This document shows positions 31,413 through 39,819 of a stretch of DNA of 64,000 bases, piece after piece (position 1 is the stretch's first letter; every line of letters begins with the position of its first letter). The DNA comes from Roseateles_E cavernae (lineage in GTDB: Bacteria > Pseudomonadota > Gammaproteobacteria > Burkholderiales > Burkholderiaceae_C): NCBI RefSeq assembly GCF_040187885.1, contig NZ_JBDPLH010000006.1:1-64000 (forward strand), written 5' to 3'. The notes under the pieces are model-generated. The model had not been told where the DNA came from and did no database searches. It saw only the letters and a program-made list of their open reading frames with translations. Position numbers and translations under genes: made by a program.

Positions 31413-32384
31413 ATGATGACGACTCGATCGATGCTGGCCGCCGGCCTGCTGGCCCTGGCGACTGCGGCCTCGGCCCAGACCAAGTGGGACCTGCCCTCGG
31501 CCTACCCGGCGAGCAACTTCCACACCGAGAACCTGATGCAGTTCGCCACCGATGTCGACAAGGCCACGGCCGGCAAGCTCAAGATCACCGTGCACGCCAA
31601 TGCCTCGCTGTTCAAGGCCAATGAGATCAAGCGCGCGGTGCAGGGCGGCCAGGCCCAGATGGGCGAGATCCTCCTGGGCATCTTCGAGAACGAGAACCCG
31701 ATCTTCGGCGCCGATGGCGTGCCGATGCTGGCCACCGGCTATGCCCAGTCGCGCAAGCTGGCCGAGGCCCAGAAACCGCATCTGAACAGGGTGCTCGGTG
31801 CCCAGGGCATGCAACTGCTCTACACGGTGGCCTGGCCGCCGCAAGGCATCTACGTCAAGAAGGAGATCGGCTCGGTAGCCGATATGCGCGGCATCAAATG
31901 GCGCGCCTACAGCCCGGCCACCGCCAAGATCGCCGAGCTGATCGGCGCCCAGCCGGTCACGATACAGGCCGCCGAGCTGAGCCAGGCCCTGGCCACCGGC
32001 GTGGTCGAGTCCTATATGTCCTCCGGTGCCACCGGCTACGACAGCAAGACCTACGAGAGCATCAAGTACTTCTACGACACCCAGGCCTGGTTGCCCAAGA
32101 ATGCGCTGATCGTCAATAAAAAGGCCTTCGATGCGCTGGACAAGCCCAGCCAGGAGGCGCTGCTGAAGGCCGCCGCCGAGGCCGAGGTGCGCGGCTGGAA
32201 GATCAGCCAGGAGAAGAATGACTGGTACAAGAAGGCGCTGACCGAGAAAGGCATGAAGATCATGCCGCCCTCGCCCAAGCTGATGCAGGACATGAGCCAG
32301 GTCGGCGCCAGCATGCTGGCCGACTGGGAGAAGAAGGCCGGCGCCGAGGGTCAGGCCTTGCTGGCCGCTTTCCGCAAGCCCTGA
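31413..32384 (+). CDS. dctP: TRAP transporter substrate-binding protein
   Basis: A 323-residue periplasmic receptor of the DctP family. A signal peptide (LAAGLLALATAASA, cleavage before QTKWD) precedes two alpha/beta lobes with KLKITVHANASLF, the ligand carboxylate-binding arginine region in MRGIKWRAYSP (about residue 155), and ATGVVESYMSSG. It binds an organic acid in the periplasm and hands it to the membrane pair downstream. The ligand is not predictable by eye; C4-dicarboxylates or related sugar or keto acids are possible. An AAGGAG ribosome-binding site lies upstream of the double ATG at 31413/31416. Confidence 0.9.
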   Translation: MMTTRSMLAAGLLALATAASAQTKWDLPSAYPASNFHTENLMQFATDVDKATAGKLKITVHANASLFKANEIKRAVQGGQAQMGEILLGIFENENPIFGADGVPMLATGYAQSRKLAEAQKPHLNRVLGAQGMQLLYTVAWPPQGIYVKKEIGSVADMRGIKWRAYSPATAKIAELIGAQPVTIQAAELSQALATGVVESYMSSGATGYDSKTYESIKYFYDTQAWLPKNALIVNKKAFDALDKPSQEALLKAAAEAEVRGWKISQEKNDWYKKALTEKGMKIMPPSPKLMQDMSQVGASMLADWEKKAGAEGQALLAAFRKP

Positions 32385-32403
32385 GCCCACCGGCAGCCGC
32401 CTC

Positions 32404-32916
32404 TTGCGACGCCTGCTCGACGCCCTCTACGACGCTGCGGCCGCGCTGGCCGCGCTGTGCATGGTGGGCCTGCTGCTGATCGTGCTGGGCGGCGTCGCCG
32501 GGCGGCAGCTGGGCTTTTATCTGCCCGGCAGCGATGCCTATGCCGGCTATCTGATGGCGGCCTGCGGCTTCCTGGCCCTGGCCCACACGCTCAAGCGCGG
32601 CGAGCACATCCGCGTGACCCTGCTGATCAACGCGCTGCAGGGCGGCCCGCGCCGCGCGCTGGAGCGGTTCGCGCTGATGGTGGCCAGCCTGCTGGCGCTG
32701 ATCGCGGCCTTCTACAGCGTCCGCCTGGTCTGGCAGTCCTGGAGCTTCCAGGACATCTCCACACTCAACGACGCCACGCCGCTGTGGCTGCCGCAGCTGT
32801 CGATGGCGATCGGCAACGCGGTGCTGGCCGTCGCCCTGCTCGACGAGCTGCAGCTCGAATGGCGCGGCCGGCGCAGCAGCCCCGCGGACGCCGGCGAAGC
32901 GCTGCACAACGAATGA
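32404..32916 (+). CDS. dctQ: TRAP transporter small permease
   Basis: A 170-residue DctQ-type protein with four transmembrane helices; FMGLLLIVLGGVAGRQLGF-like segments, the GYLMAACGFLALAHTLKRGEHIRV region and the loop following it match the family. Translation probably begins at the TTG at 32404, 19 bases after dctP; no ATG gives a full first helix. It couples to the sodium-driven large permease DctM next to it. Confidence 0.86.
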   Translation: MRRLLDALYDAAAALAALCMVGLLLIVLGGVAGRQLGFYLPGSDAYAGYLMAACGFLALAHTLKRGEHIRVTLLINALQGGPRRALERFALMVASLLALIAAFYSVRLVWQSWSFQDISTLNDATPLWLPQLSMAIGNAVLAVALLDELQLEWRGRRSSPADAGEALHNE

Positions 32917-32920
32917 GCCG

Positions 32921-34225
32921 ATGAATGATCTCGCCATCACCGCAGTGCTGATACTGGCCCTGTTCGCCATCCTGGCCAGCGGAGTCTGGATCGGGCTGGC
33001 GCTGTCGGGCGCGGCCTGGCTGGCGATGCAGCTCTTCGGCAGCCGACCGGCCGGCGACGCGATGGCCGTGACGATCTGGGGCTCGGCCTCCAGCTGGACC
33101 CTGACCGCGCTGCCGCTGTTCATCTGGATGGGCGAGATCCTGTTCCGAACCCGGCTGTCCAGCGATATGTTCAAGGGCCTGTCGCCCTGGGTGCAGGCCC
33201 TGCCCGGCCGACTGCTGCACACCAATGTGGTCGGCTGCGCGATCTTCGCGGCCGTCTCCGGCTCCAGCGCCGCCACCTGCGCCACCATCGGCAAGATGAC
33301 CCTGCCCGAGCTGCAGCGCCGCGGCTACCCGGACGATATCGCGATCGGTTCGCTGGCCGGGGCCGGCACCCTGGGCCTCTTGATCCCGCCGTCCATCATC
33401 ATGATCGTCTACGGTGTCAGCGCCGATGTCTCGATCGCCGAGCTCTTCATCGCCGGTGTGCTGCCGGGGGTGATGCTGGCGCTGCTGTTTTCCGGCTATC
33501 TGGTGTTCTGGGCCTGGCGCCACCCGGCCCTGGTGCCGCCGGCCGATGCGCCCATGAGTCTGGCCGCCAAGTTCAAGGCCTCGGGCAGCCTGATCCCGGT
33601 GCTGCTGCTGATCGGCGCGGTGCTGGGCTCCATTTATGCCGGCATCGCCACGGCCACCGAGGCGGCCGCCGTGGGCGTGCTGGGCGCGCTGATACTGTCG
33701 GCCGCCCAGGGTTCACTGAGCTGGGCCAGCTTCATGGATGCACTGCTGGGCGGCACCCGGCTGTACTGCATGATCGCCTTGATACTCGCCGGCGCCTCCT
33801 TCCTGACCCTGGCGATGGGCTATCTGGGCCTGCCGCGCCATCTGGCCGAGTGGATCGCCGGCCTGGGCCTGCCGGCCTGGGGGCTGCTGATGGCGCTGAC
33901 CCTGTTCTACATCGTGCTGGGCTGCTTCCTGGACGGCATCTCGATGGTGGTGCTGACCATGGGCGTGATCCTGCCCACCGTACTGAAGGCCGGCATCGAC
34001 CCGCTGTGGTTCGGCATCTTCATCGTGCTGGTGGTCGAGATGGCCCAGATCACGCCGCCTGTGGGTTTCAATCTCTTCGTGCTGCAGGGCATGACAAGGC
34101 GCGAGATCGGCTATATCGCCCGGGTCGCACTGCCCTTCTTCTTCCTGATGCTGGCCGCGCTGGCGCTGATCTACTTCGTGCCGGACATCGTCACCTACCT
34201 GCCCCGACGCATGCGTGGCGGCTGA
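32921..34225 (+). CDS. dctM: TRAP transporter large permease
   Basis: A 434-residue DctM-type protein with about 12 transmembrane helices. Family blocks include AAVSGSSAATCATIGKM, GSLAGAGTLGLLIPPS and the MVVLTMGVILPT/EMAQITPPVGFNLFVLQG region that form the substrate and Na+ path. It is the final gene of a complete dctPQM unit and starts 4 bases after dctQ. Secondary, sodium-coupled uptake across the inner membrane is the established role of the family. Confidence 0.93.
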   Translation: MNDLAITAVLILALFAILASGVWIGLALSGAAWLAMQLFGSRPAGDAMAVTIWGSASSWTLTALPLFIWMGEILFRTRLSSDMFKGLSPWVQALPGRLLHTNVVGCAIFAAVSGSSAATCATIGKMTLPELQRRGYPDDIAIGSLAGAGTLGLLIPPSIIMIVYGVSADVSIAELFIAGVLPGVMLALLFSGYLVFWAWRHPALVPPADAPMSLAAKFKASGSLIPVLLLIGAVLGSIYAGIATATEAAAVGVLGALILSAAQGSLSWASFMDALLGGTRLYCMIALILAGASFLTLAMGYLGLPRHLAEWIAGLGLPAWGLLMALTLFYIVLGCFLDGISMVVLTMGVILPTVLKAGIDPLWFGIFIVLVVEMAQITPPVGFNLFVLQGMTRREIGYIARVALPFFFLMLAALALIYFVPDIVTYLPRRMRGG

Positions 34226-34328
34226 GGAACTGGCCGGCGCTGAGCGCCCTGTTCCGCCGGCAAGCGCGTTCACAATCGCATATGCTGCTCGGGCACCAGC
34301 CCCCTGAACATCCAACCCGGAGACCCCG

Positions 34329-36860
34329 ATGCCCGATCCGTCCGCGCCGCTCGACTGGCCTTATGCCAAGGCCCAGGACATCGCGCGTGAGCCCGCCGAT
34401 GAGCAGCACTTCCAGTGGCCGACGCCGCCCTATGCGGCCTACCCGCAGCCGCAGCCGCAAAGCGCACCCGAGCCCTGCGAGATCCTGGGCCTCAACAACA
34501 GCCGCACCACCGGCCATGTGATCCTGATCGCCGCGCAGGAGCGGGTCGCCCAGGTCACGGTGCCGCCGGCGCGCAGCGCGATGCCGCTGAAGTTCGCTCA
34601 GTTCCGCGCGCTCAAGCTCCTGCGCCCGATCCCGGCCGCGCCGCGCGAGGCGATCGCGATCGACGACCCGCTGGCGATGGACCAGCGACCGCGCAGCGAG
34701 TTCAAGCTGGCCTTCCATGGCGGCGGCGAGCTCAAGGGCACGACCATCGGCCACTACCAGGACGATCTGGGCCTCTATCTGTTCCCGCCGGTTTCGGCCG
34801 GCGACGATTCGGTGCTGCGCGTCTTCGTGCCGCGCGAGGTGCTGGCCGGTTTCGAGATCGGCGAGCGCATCGGCGCCCTGCTGCTGCGCGACCAGAGCGT
34901 CAGTCCGGAGCAGGTCGAGGCGGTGGTCCAGGAGCAGAACGATCTGCGTTCGCGCCGCGTCGGCGACATCCTGGTGGCCAAACAGGTGGTCTCGGCCGAG
35001 CAGCTGATGCAAGCCATCGAGCAGCAGGCCAAGATGCCTATGGTGCGCATCGGCGAGGCCTTGCTGGCACTCGAATTGATCACGCAGGAGCAGCTCGACC
35101 AGGCGCTGGAGCAGCAGCGCTCCGACCGCTCGGTGCCGCTGGGCCAGCTGCTGGTGCGCAAGGGCGTGGTGACACGCCAGCAGCTGCAGTCGGCGCTGGC
35201 CCGCAAGATGGGCTATCCGCTGGTCGATGTGGAGAACTTCCCGATCGAGGCCGACGCGGTGCGCAAGCTGCCGCACTCGGTGGCCAAGCGCCTGGAGGTG
35301 CTGCCGCTGGTGCTGCGCGACGGCAAGCTGATCGTCGCGATGGAAGACCCGACCCGGCGCGACGCGATCGACGAGGTCGAGTTCATCTCGCAGCTCAAGG
35401 TCGTGCCGACCCTGACCAAGGTCGGCACGCTGGTGTTCGCGCTGCCCACCGTCTACGAGCGCTTCGGCAAGGACAGCGGGGCCTCGACCAGCGAGCTGCG
35501 CATGCCCTCACTGAACCTCGATTTCGAGCCCGACACCGCCGGCAAGCTGATCGAAACCCTGGAGCGCGACAGCCAGGAAAAATCCATCCGCGAGGACGAT
35601 ACGCCGATCGAGCAGTCGGACAACTCGCTGGTGCGCCTGATCAACAGCATGATTATCGAGGCCCACAGCCAGGGCGTCTCCGACATCCATATCGAGACCT
35701 ACCCCGGGCGCGAGAAGCTGAAGATCCGCTTCCGCCGCGACGGCTCGCTGCAACCTTATCTGGAACTGCCCTACACCTATCGCAATGCGATGATCGCGCG
35801 CATCAAGATCATGTGCGATCTGGACATCTCCGAGCGCCGCAAGCCGCAGGACGGCAAGATCAACTTCTCGCGCTTCTCGCCCCAGCACAGGCTGGAGCTG
35901 CGGGTCGCGACGATCCCAACCAATAACGGCCTGGAGGATGTGGTGATGCGCATCCTGTCCTCGGCCAAGCCCATCCCGCTGGAGAAGCTGGGCCTGTCGG
36001 CCCACAATCTGAGCGAGCTGAAGGCGGCGGTCAGCCGGCCCTACGGCATGGTACTGTGCGTCGGCCCGACCGGTTCTGGCAAGACCACCACGCTGCACTC
36101 GGCGCTCAGCCATATCAACCAGCCCGAGCGCAAGATCTGGACCGCCGAGGACCCGATCGAAATCACCCAGAACGGCCTGCGCCAGGTCCAGGTCAACCCC
36201 AAGATCGACTGGACCTTTGCCAAGGCCTTGCGCGCCTTTTTGCGCGCCGATCCGGACGTCATCATGGTGGGCGAGATCCGCGACGAGGAGACCGCCCAGA
36301 TCGCGGTCGAGGCCTCGCTGACCGGCCACCTGGTGCTCTCCACCCTGCATACCAACAGCGCGCCCGAGACCGTGACCCGGCTGCTGGACATGGGCATGGA
36401 CCCGTTCAACTTTGCCGATTCGCTCTTGGCCGTGCTGGCCCAGCGCCTGGTCAAGCGCCTGTGCCCGCATTGCCGCAAGAGCGAGCCCCTGCCCGAGGCC
36501 GAGCGGCAGGAATGGCTGGACGACTATCTGCACAGCTTCCCCGCCGACCAGCGCCCCGACCGCCAGGCCTTGCTGGGCGAGTGGCAGACCAGCTATGGCG
36601 AGAACGGCCGGCTGCTGCGTTACAGCAGCCCCGGCTGCGCCAAATGCGAGAACACCGGCTTCAAGGGCCGTGCCGGCCTGCATGAGTTGCTGACGGTGAG
36701 CAAGACGGTGCGCCGCCTGATACAGACCGGGGCCCGGGCCGAGGAGATCCAGCATTGCGCGCTGGCCGAGGGCATGCGCACCTTGCGCCAGGACGGCATC
36801 GTCAAGGTGCTGGCCGGTGTCACGACCCTGGCTGAGGTGCGGGCCACCAGCAATACCTGA
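34329..36860 (+). CDS. GspE/PilB-family ATPase with tandem MshEN-like repeats
   Basis: An 843-residue ATPase of the type II secretion/type IV pilus family. The ATPase core (about 420-840) has Walker A GPTGSGKT (579-586), an Asp box, Walker B region DVIMVGEIRDEET (643-655), His box HLVLSTLHTN (667-676) and a four-cysteine zinc site (CPHC ... CAKC). Residues 180-300 hold four repeats of exactly 30 residues starting RIG (180), RVG (210), RIG (240) and LG (271), matching the MshEN cyclic-di-GMP binding consensus. The first 110 residues are unassigned and QP-rich at 38-45. No other secretion or pilus genes are adjacent, so its machine is unknown. Confidence 0.88.
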   Translation: MPDPSAPLDWPYAKAQDIAREPADEQHFQWPTPPYAAYPQPQPQSAPEPCEILGLNNSRTTGHVILIAAQERVAQVTVPPARSAMPLKFAQFRALKLLRPIPAAPREAIAIDDPLAMDQRPRSEFKLAFHGGGELKGTTIGHYQDDLGLYLFPPVSAGDDSVLRVFVPREVLAGFEIGERIGALLLRDQSVSPEQVEAVVQEQNDLRSRRVGDILVAKQVVSAEQLMQAIEQQAKMPMVRIGEALLALELITQEQLDQALEQQRSDRSVPLGQLLVRKGVVTRQQLQSALARKMGYPLVDVENFPIEADAVRKLPHSVAKRLEVLPLVLRDGKLIVAMEDPTRRDAIDEVEFISQLKVVPTLTKVGTLVFALPTVYERFGKDSGASTSELRMPSLNLDFEPDTAGKLIETLERDSQEKSIREDDTPIEQSDNSLVRLINSMIIEAHSQGVSDIHIETYPGREKLKIRFRRDGSLQPYLELPYTYRNAMIARIKIMCDLDISERRKPQDGKINFSRFSPQHRLELRVATIPTNNGLEDVVMRILSSAKPIPLEKLGLSAHNLSELKAAVSRPYGMVLCVGPTGSGKTTTLHSALSHINQPERKIWTAEDPIEITQNGLRQVQVNPKIDWTFAKALRAFLRADPDVIMVGEIRDEETAQIAVEASLTGHLVLSTLHTNSAPETVTRLLDMGMDPFNFADSLLAVLAQRLVKRLCPHCRKSEPLPEAERQEWLDDYLHSFPADQRPDRQALLGEWQTSYGENGRLLRYSSPGCAKCENTGFKGRAGLHELLTVSKTVRRLIQTGARAEEIQHCALAEGMRTLRQDGIVKVLAGVTTLAEVRATSNT

Positions 36861-36952
36861 CCCCCGGCAGCGGCGTCGACCCCAGACAAGCCCGCTTGTC
36901 AGCGGCAGGCAAAGTGATTCATATTGGGGCACCCCAGGTCCGGAGTCCCGTC

Positions 36953-38107
36953 ATGGCCCAGCCGCCGCTCAGCCCCAGCCTCGCGAGCCCCGCGTTCGCC
37001 AGCCATCCGCGCATGCTGGTCGATGCCCGCCATTCGCAGGCCATCGCCAGCTCGCACGAGCGTTGCCTCGCGTTCGGCCTGAGCCAGGACAGCGCCCCCG
37101 ATCTGAAGCGCATCGCCCCGGCCGGCCTGCAGGAGCTGCAGCAGCGCAATGCGCGGCTGTGTGCCCAGGCCCTGCCGGTGATGGACATGCTTTACGAGCA
37201 GCTGATGCATGCGCAAAGCATGGTGCTGCTGACCGATGCCAGCGGCTGCGTGCTGCATGCGCTGGGCGACCCGGGCTTTCTGGAGCGTGCCAACCAGGTG
37301 GCACTGGCGCCGGGCGCGCTCTGGGCCGAGGCCGACAAGGGCACCAATGCGGTCGGCACGGCGCTGATGACCGAGGGCGCGACCCTGGTCCACGGCCAGG
37401 AGCACTTCCTGCGCGCGATGCAGTTTCTGACCTGCTCGGCCGCGCCGATCTTCGACCACAAGGGTGCGTTGCTGGGCGTCATCGATGTCTCGGGCGAGCG
37501 CCGCTCCTACCATCCGCACACGCTGGCCCTGGCCAGCATGTCGGCCCGGCTGATCGAGGGCCAGTGGTTTGCCGATCGCTTCCGCCACAGCACGCGGCTG
37601 CATTTTCACGCCAGTGCGATGGGCCTGGGCACCCTGCACGAGGGCCAGCTGGCGCTGGACGAGGACGGCCGGGTGCTGGGCGCGAACCGGCGCGCGCTGG
37701 AGCTGCTGGGTCTGGGCGCGATGGCGCTGCGGCGCGAGAACCTGGCCAGCCTGTTCGGCTGCAGCCTGGGTCAGCTGTCCCAGCAGGCCCGGCAGCAGGC
37801 CGAGCTGCGCCTGCCCCTGCAGCGAGGCGGCGAAGCGCTGTACGCCAAGCTGAGCCTGGCCCAGGCCGAGCTGGGCCAGCAGCGCCGCGAAACCAGGGAG
37901 GAGCTCGGGCTGCTGGACAGCGCACCGTTGCCGCTGTCTGCGGCCCCGGCACCGCTGCCCGTGCAGGCCGGCCACAATCTGCGCCAGACCGAGATGCAGG
38001 CCATCGCCGCGGCCGTGCAGGCCGCCGGCGGCAATCTCTCGGAGGCCGCCCGCCAGCTGGGCATAGGCCGCAGCACCCTGTACCGCAAGCTCCGGGAGAT
38101 GAGCTGA
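36953..38107 (+). CDS. AcoR-like GAF/Fis-type transcription regulator lacking a sigma-54 ATPase domain
   Basis: A 384-residue regulator. The N-terminal and GAF part (about residues 20-220) carries the AcoR-type signature GTNAVGTALMTEG, VHGQEHFL and LTCSAAPIFDHKGALLGVIDVSG. The end (about 345-384) is a Fis-family HTH: AIAAAVQAAGGNLSEAARQLGIGRSTLYRKL. The AAA+ sigma-54 activation domain normally between them is absent; instead there is a PAS-like stretch (LDEDGRVLGANRRALELLG). It therefore cannot activate sigma-54 in the usual way. The ATG at 36953 has GGAG 7 bases upstream. It precedes selD by 40 bases, perhaps by chance. Confidence 0.82.
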   Translation: MAQPPLSPSLASPAFASHPRMLVDARHSQAIASSHERCLAFGLSQDSAPDLKRIAPAGLQELQQRNARLCAQALPVMDMLYEQLMHAQSMVLLTDASGCVLHALGDPGFLERANQVALAPGALWAEADKGTNAVGTALMTEGATLVHGQEHFLRAMQFLTCSAAPIFDHKGALLGVIDVSGERRSYHPHTLALASMSARLIEGQWFADRFRHSTRLHFHASAMGLGTLHEGQLALDEDGRVLGANRRALELLGLGAMALRRENLASLFGCSLGQLSQQARQQAELRLPLQRGGEALYAKLSLAQAELGQQRRETREELGLLDSAPLPLSAAPAPLPVQAGHNLRQTEMQAIAAAVQAAGGNLSEAARQLGIGRSTLYRKLREMS

Positions 38108-38147
38108 ACTCGTATCATGGCGGCCGACCCCACCCGCATCGGCGCCC

Positions 38148-39206
38148 ATGAACGACATCCCCTCCCAACCCCGCCTCAGCAGCCTCTCGCACGGGGGCGG
38201 CTGCGGCTGCAAGATCGCGCCGGGCCTGCTGTCCGAGATCCTGAAGAACAGCGGCGCCAGCGCCATCGTGCCGCCGCAGCTGCTGGTGGGCATAGAGACC
38301 GCCGATGACGCCGCCGTCTACCAGCTCAATGAGGAGCAGGCCCTGGTCGCGACCACCGATTTCTTCATGCCCATCGTCGACGACCCCTTCGACTTCGGCC
38401 GCATCGCCGCCACCAATGCGATCAGCGATGTCTATGCGATGGGCGGCCGGCCGATCTTGGCGCTGGCCCTGGTCGGCATGCCGATCAAGGTGCTGTCCAG
38501 CGAGACCATAGGCCGCATCCTGGCCGGCGGCCAGGCGGTCTGCGCGGCGGCCGGCATCCCGATCGCCGGCGGCCACACCATCGATTCGGTCGAACCGATC
38601 TATGGCCTGGTCGCGCTGGGCCTGGTCCACCCGAAGCGCATCAAGCGCAATGCCGACGCCCGCGCCGGCGATCTGCTGGTGCTGGGCAAGCCGCTGGGCG
38701 TGGGCGTGCTGTCGGCGGCGCTGAAGAAGGAAGGGCTCGACGCCGCCGGCTATGCGCAGATGATCGCGTTCACGACCCAGCTCAACACCCCCGGCCCCGA
38801 CCTGGCCGCGCTTGACGGCGTCCACGCGATGACCGACGTGACCGGCTTCGGCCTGGCCGGCCATGGACTGGAACTGGCGCGCGGCGCCCAGGCCCGGGTC
38901 GTGATCGACTGGCCGGCGGTGCCCTTGATCGCGGGCGCGCGTGCGCTGGCCGCCCAGGGCTTCGTCACCGGGGCTTCGGGCCGCAACTGGGACAGCTATG
39001 GCGCGCAGATCGAGCTGCCCACGGGCTTTGCGGCCGAGGACCGGGCCCTGCTGAGCGATCCGCAGACCAGCGGCGGGCTGCTGGTGTCCTGTGCGCCCGA
39101 GGCGCTGGACGCCGTGCTGGCGCGCTTTGCCGCCCATGGCTTCGGCCATGCGGCGGTGGTCGGCCGGGTCGAGGCCGGAGCGCCGGGCCTGAGCGTCCGG
39201 GCCTGA
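38148..39206 (+). CDS. selD: Selenide, water dikinase SelD
   Basis: A 352-residue selenophosphate synthetase that makes the selenium donor for selenocysteine and 2-selenouridine tRNA. The active-site motif is HGGGCGCK with C19, C21 and K22, so this is a Cys rather than Sec form. DDAAVYQLN, the TDFFMPIVDDPFDFGRIAA metal/ATP region and ADPQTSGGLL-like end (SDPQTSGGLLVS) follow. No selA, selB or selU is next to it. It ends just before a strong bidirectional terminator. Confidence 0.95.
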   Translation: MNDIPSQPRLSSLSHGGGCGCKIAPGLLSEILKNSGASAIVPPQLLVGIETADDAAVYQLNEEQALVATTDFFMPIVDDPFDFGRIAATNAISDVYAMGGRPILALALVGMPIKVLSSETIGRILAGGQAVCAAAGIPIAGGHTIDSVEPIYGLVALGLVHPKRIKRNADARAGDLLVLGKPLGVGVLSAALKKEGLDAAGYAQMIAFTTQLNTPGPDLAALDGVHAMTDVTGFGLAGHGLELARGAQARVVIDWPAVPLIAGARALAAQGFVTGASGRNWDSYGAQIELPTGFAAEDRALLSDPQTSGGLLVSCAPEALDAVLARFAAHGFGHAAVVGRVEAGAPGLSVRA

Positions 39207-39208
39207 AT

Positions 39209-39236
39209 GACAAAGCGGCCCGCAGGCCGCTTTGTC
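39209..39236. terminator. Bidirectional terminator-like hairpin
   Basis: GACAAAGCGGCC and GGCCGCTTTGTC form a perfect 12-bp stem around the loop CGCA, 3 bases after the selD stop and 18 bases before the end of the converging CBS gene. The A/T-rich base of the stem could supply short U-runs on each strand. It is well placed to end both transcripts. Confidence 0.75.
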
Positions 39237-39253
39237 GCCATCACCGTGCCGGC

Positions 39254-39724
39254 TCAGAACTTGGATTCGCCGGCGCTTTCCGGGTTTTCCTCGACCGGCC
39301 AGTCGCGGATATAGGCCTTCAGCATGCGGTTCTCGAAGTCCTGGCCATCGACCACCGCCTTGGCCACGTCGTAGAACGAGATCACGCCCATCAGCGTGCG
39401 GCCGTTGAGCACCGGCATATAGCGGGCATGGCGGCCCAGCATCATGCGGCGCACCTCGTCGATCTCGGTCTCGGGCGTGCAGGTCAGCGGATGGTCGTCC
39501 ATCACGCTGCGCACCAGCGAGTTGCCGACGCTGCCGCCGTTCTTGACGATGGCGGAAATCACTTCGCGAAAGGTCAGCATGCCGACCAGATCGCCATGCT
39601 CCATCACGACCAGCGAGCCGACATCCATCTCGGCCATCGTCGTGACGGCCTGGGCCATCGGCTGGTCGGGCGTGATGGTGAACAGGGTGCCGCCCTTGAC
39701 GCGGAGTATGTCGACGACTTTCAT
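39254..39724 (-). CDS. CBS-domain pair protein
   Basis: A 156-residue protein made of two CBS domains (about residues 8-70 and 78-135), which together form a nucleotide-binding Bateman module. Sequences such as DVGSLVVMEHGDLVGMLTFREV and HARYMPVLNGRTLMGVISFYDV are the two characteristic CBS ends. Stand-alone proteins of this kind sense adenine nucleotides or act on partner enzymes. No partner is evident here. Confidence 0.88.
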   Translation of the reverse strand: MKVVDILRVKGGTLFTITPDQPMAQAVTTMAEMDVGSLVVMEHGDLVGMLTFREVISAIVKNGGSVGNSLVRSVMDDHPLTCTPETEIDEVRRMMLGRHARYMPVLNGRTLMGVISFYDVAKAVVDGQDFENRMLKAYIRDWPVEENPESAGESKF

Positions 39725-39819
39725 GGCTGCCTCCTCTTGTGCCGGGCCTCACCCGACAGCTGCTAAAACTGGTCCCCAACATAGCACACAATCCGCGCAT
39801 CACACATCTCGGAGACACC

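Noticed and set aside
39725..39819. SAM or SAH riboswitch ahead of the MetY-like gene
   Set aside because: The 95 bases contain none of the conserved motifs or a suitable multi-helix fold.
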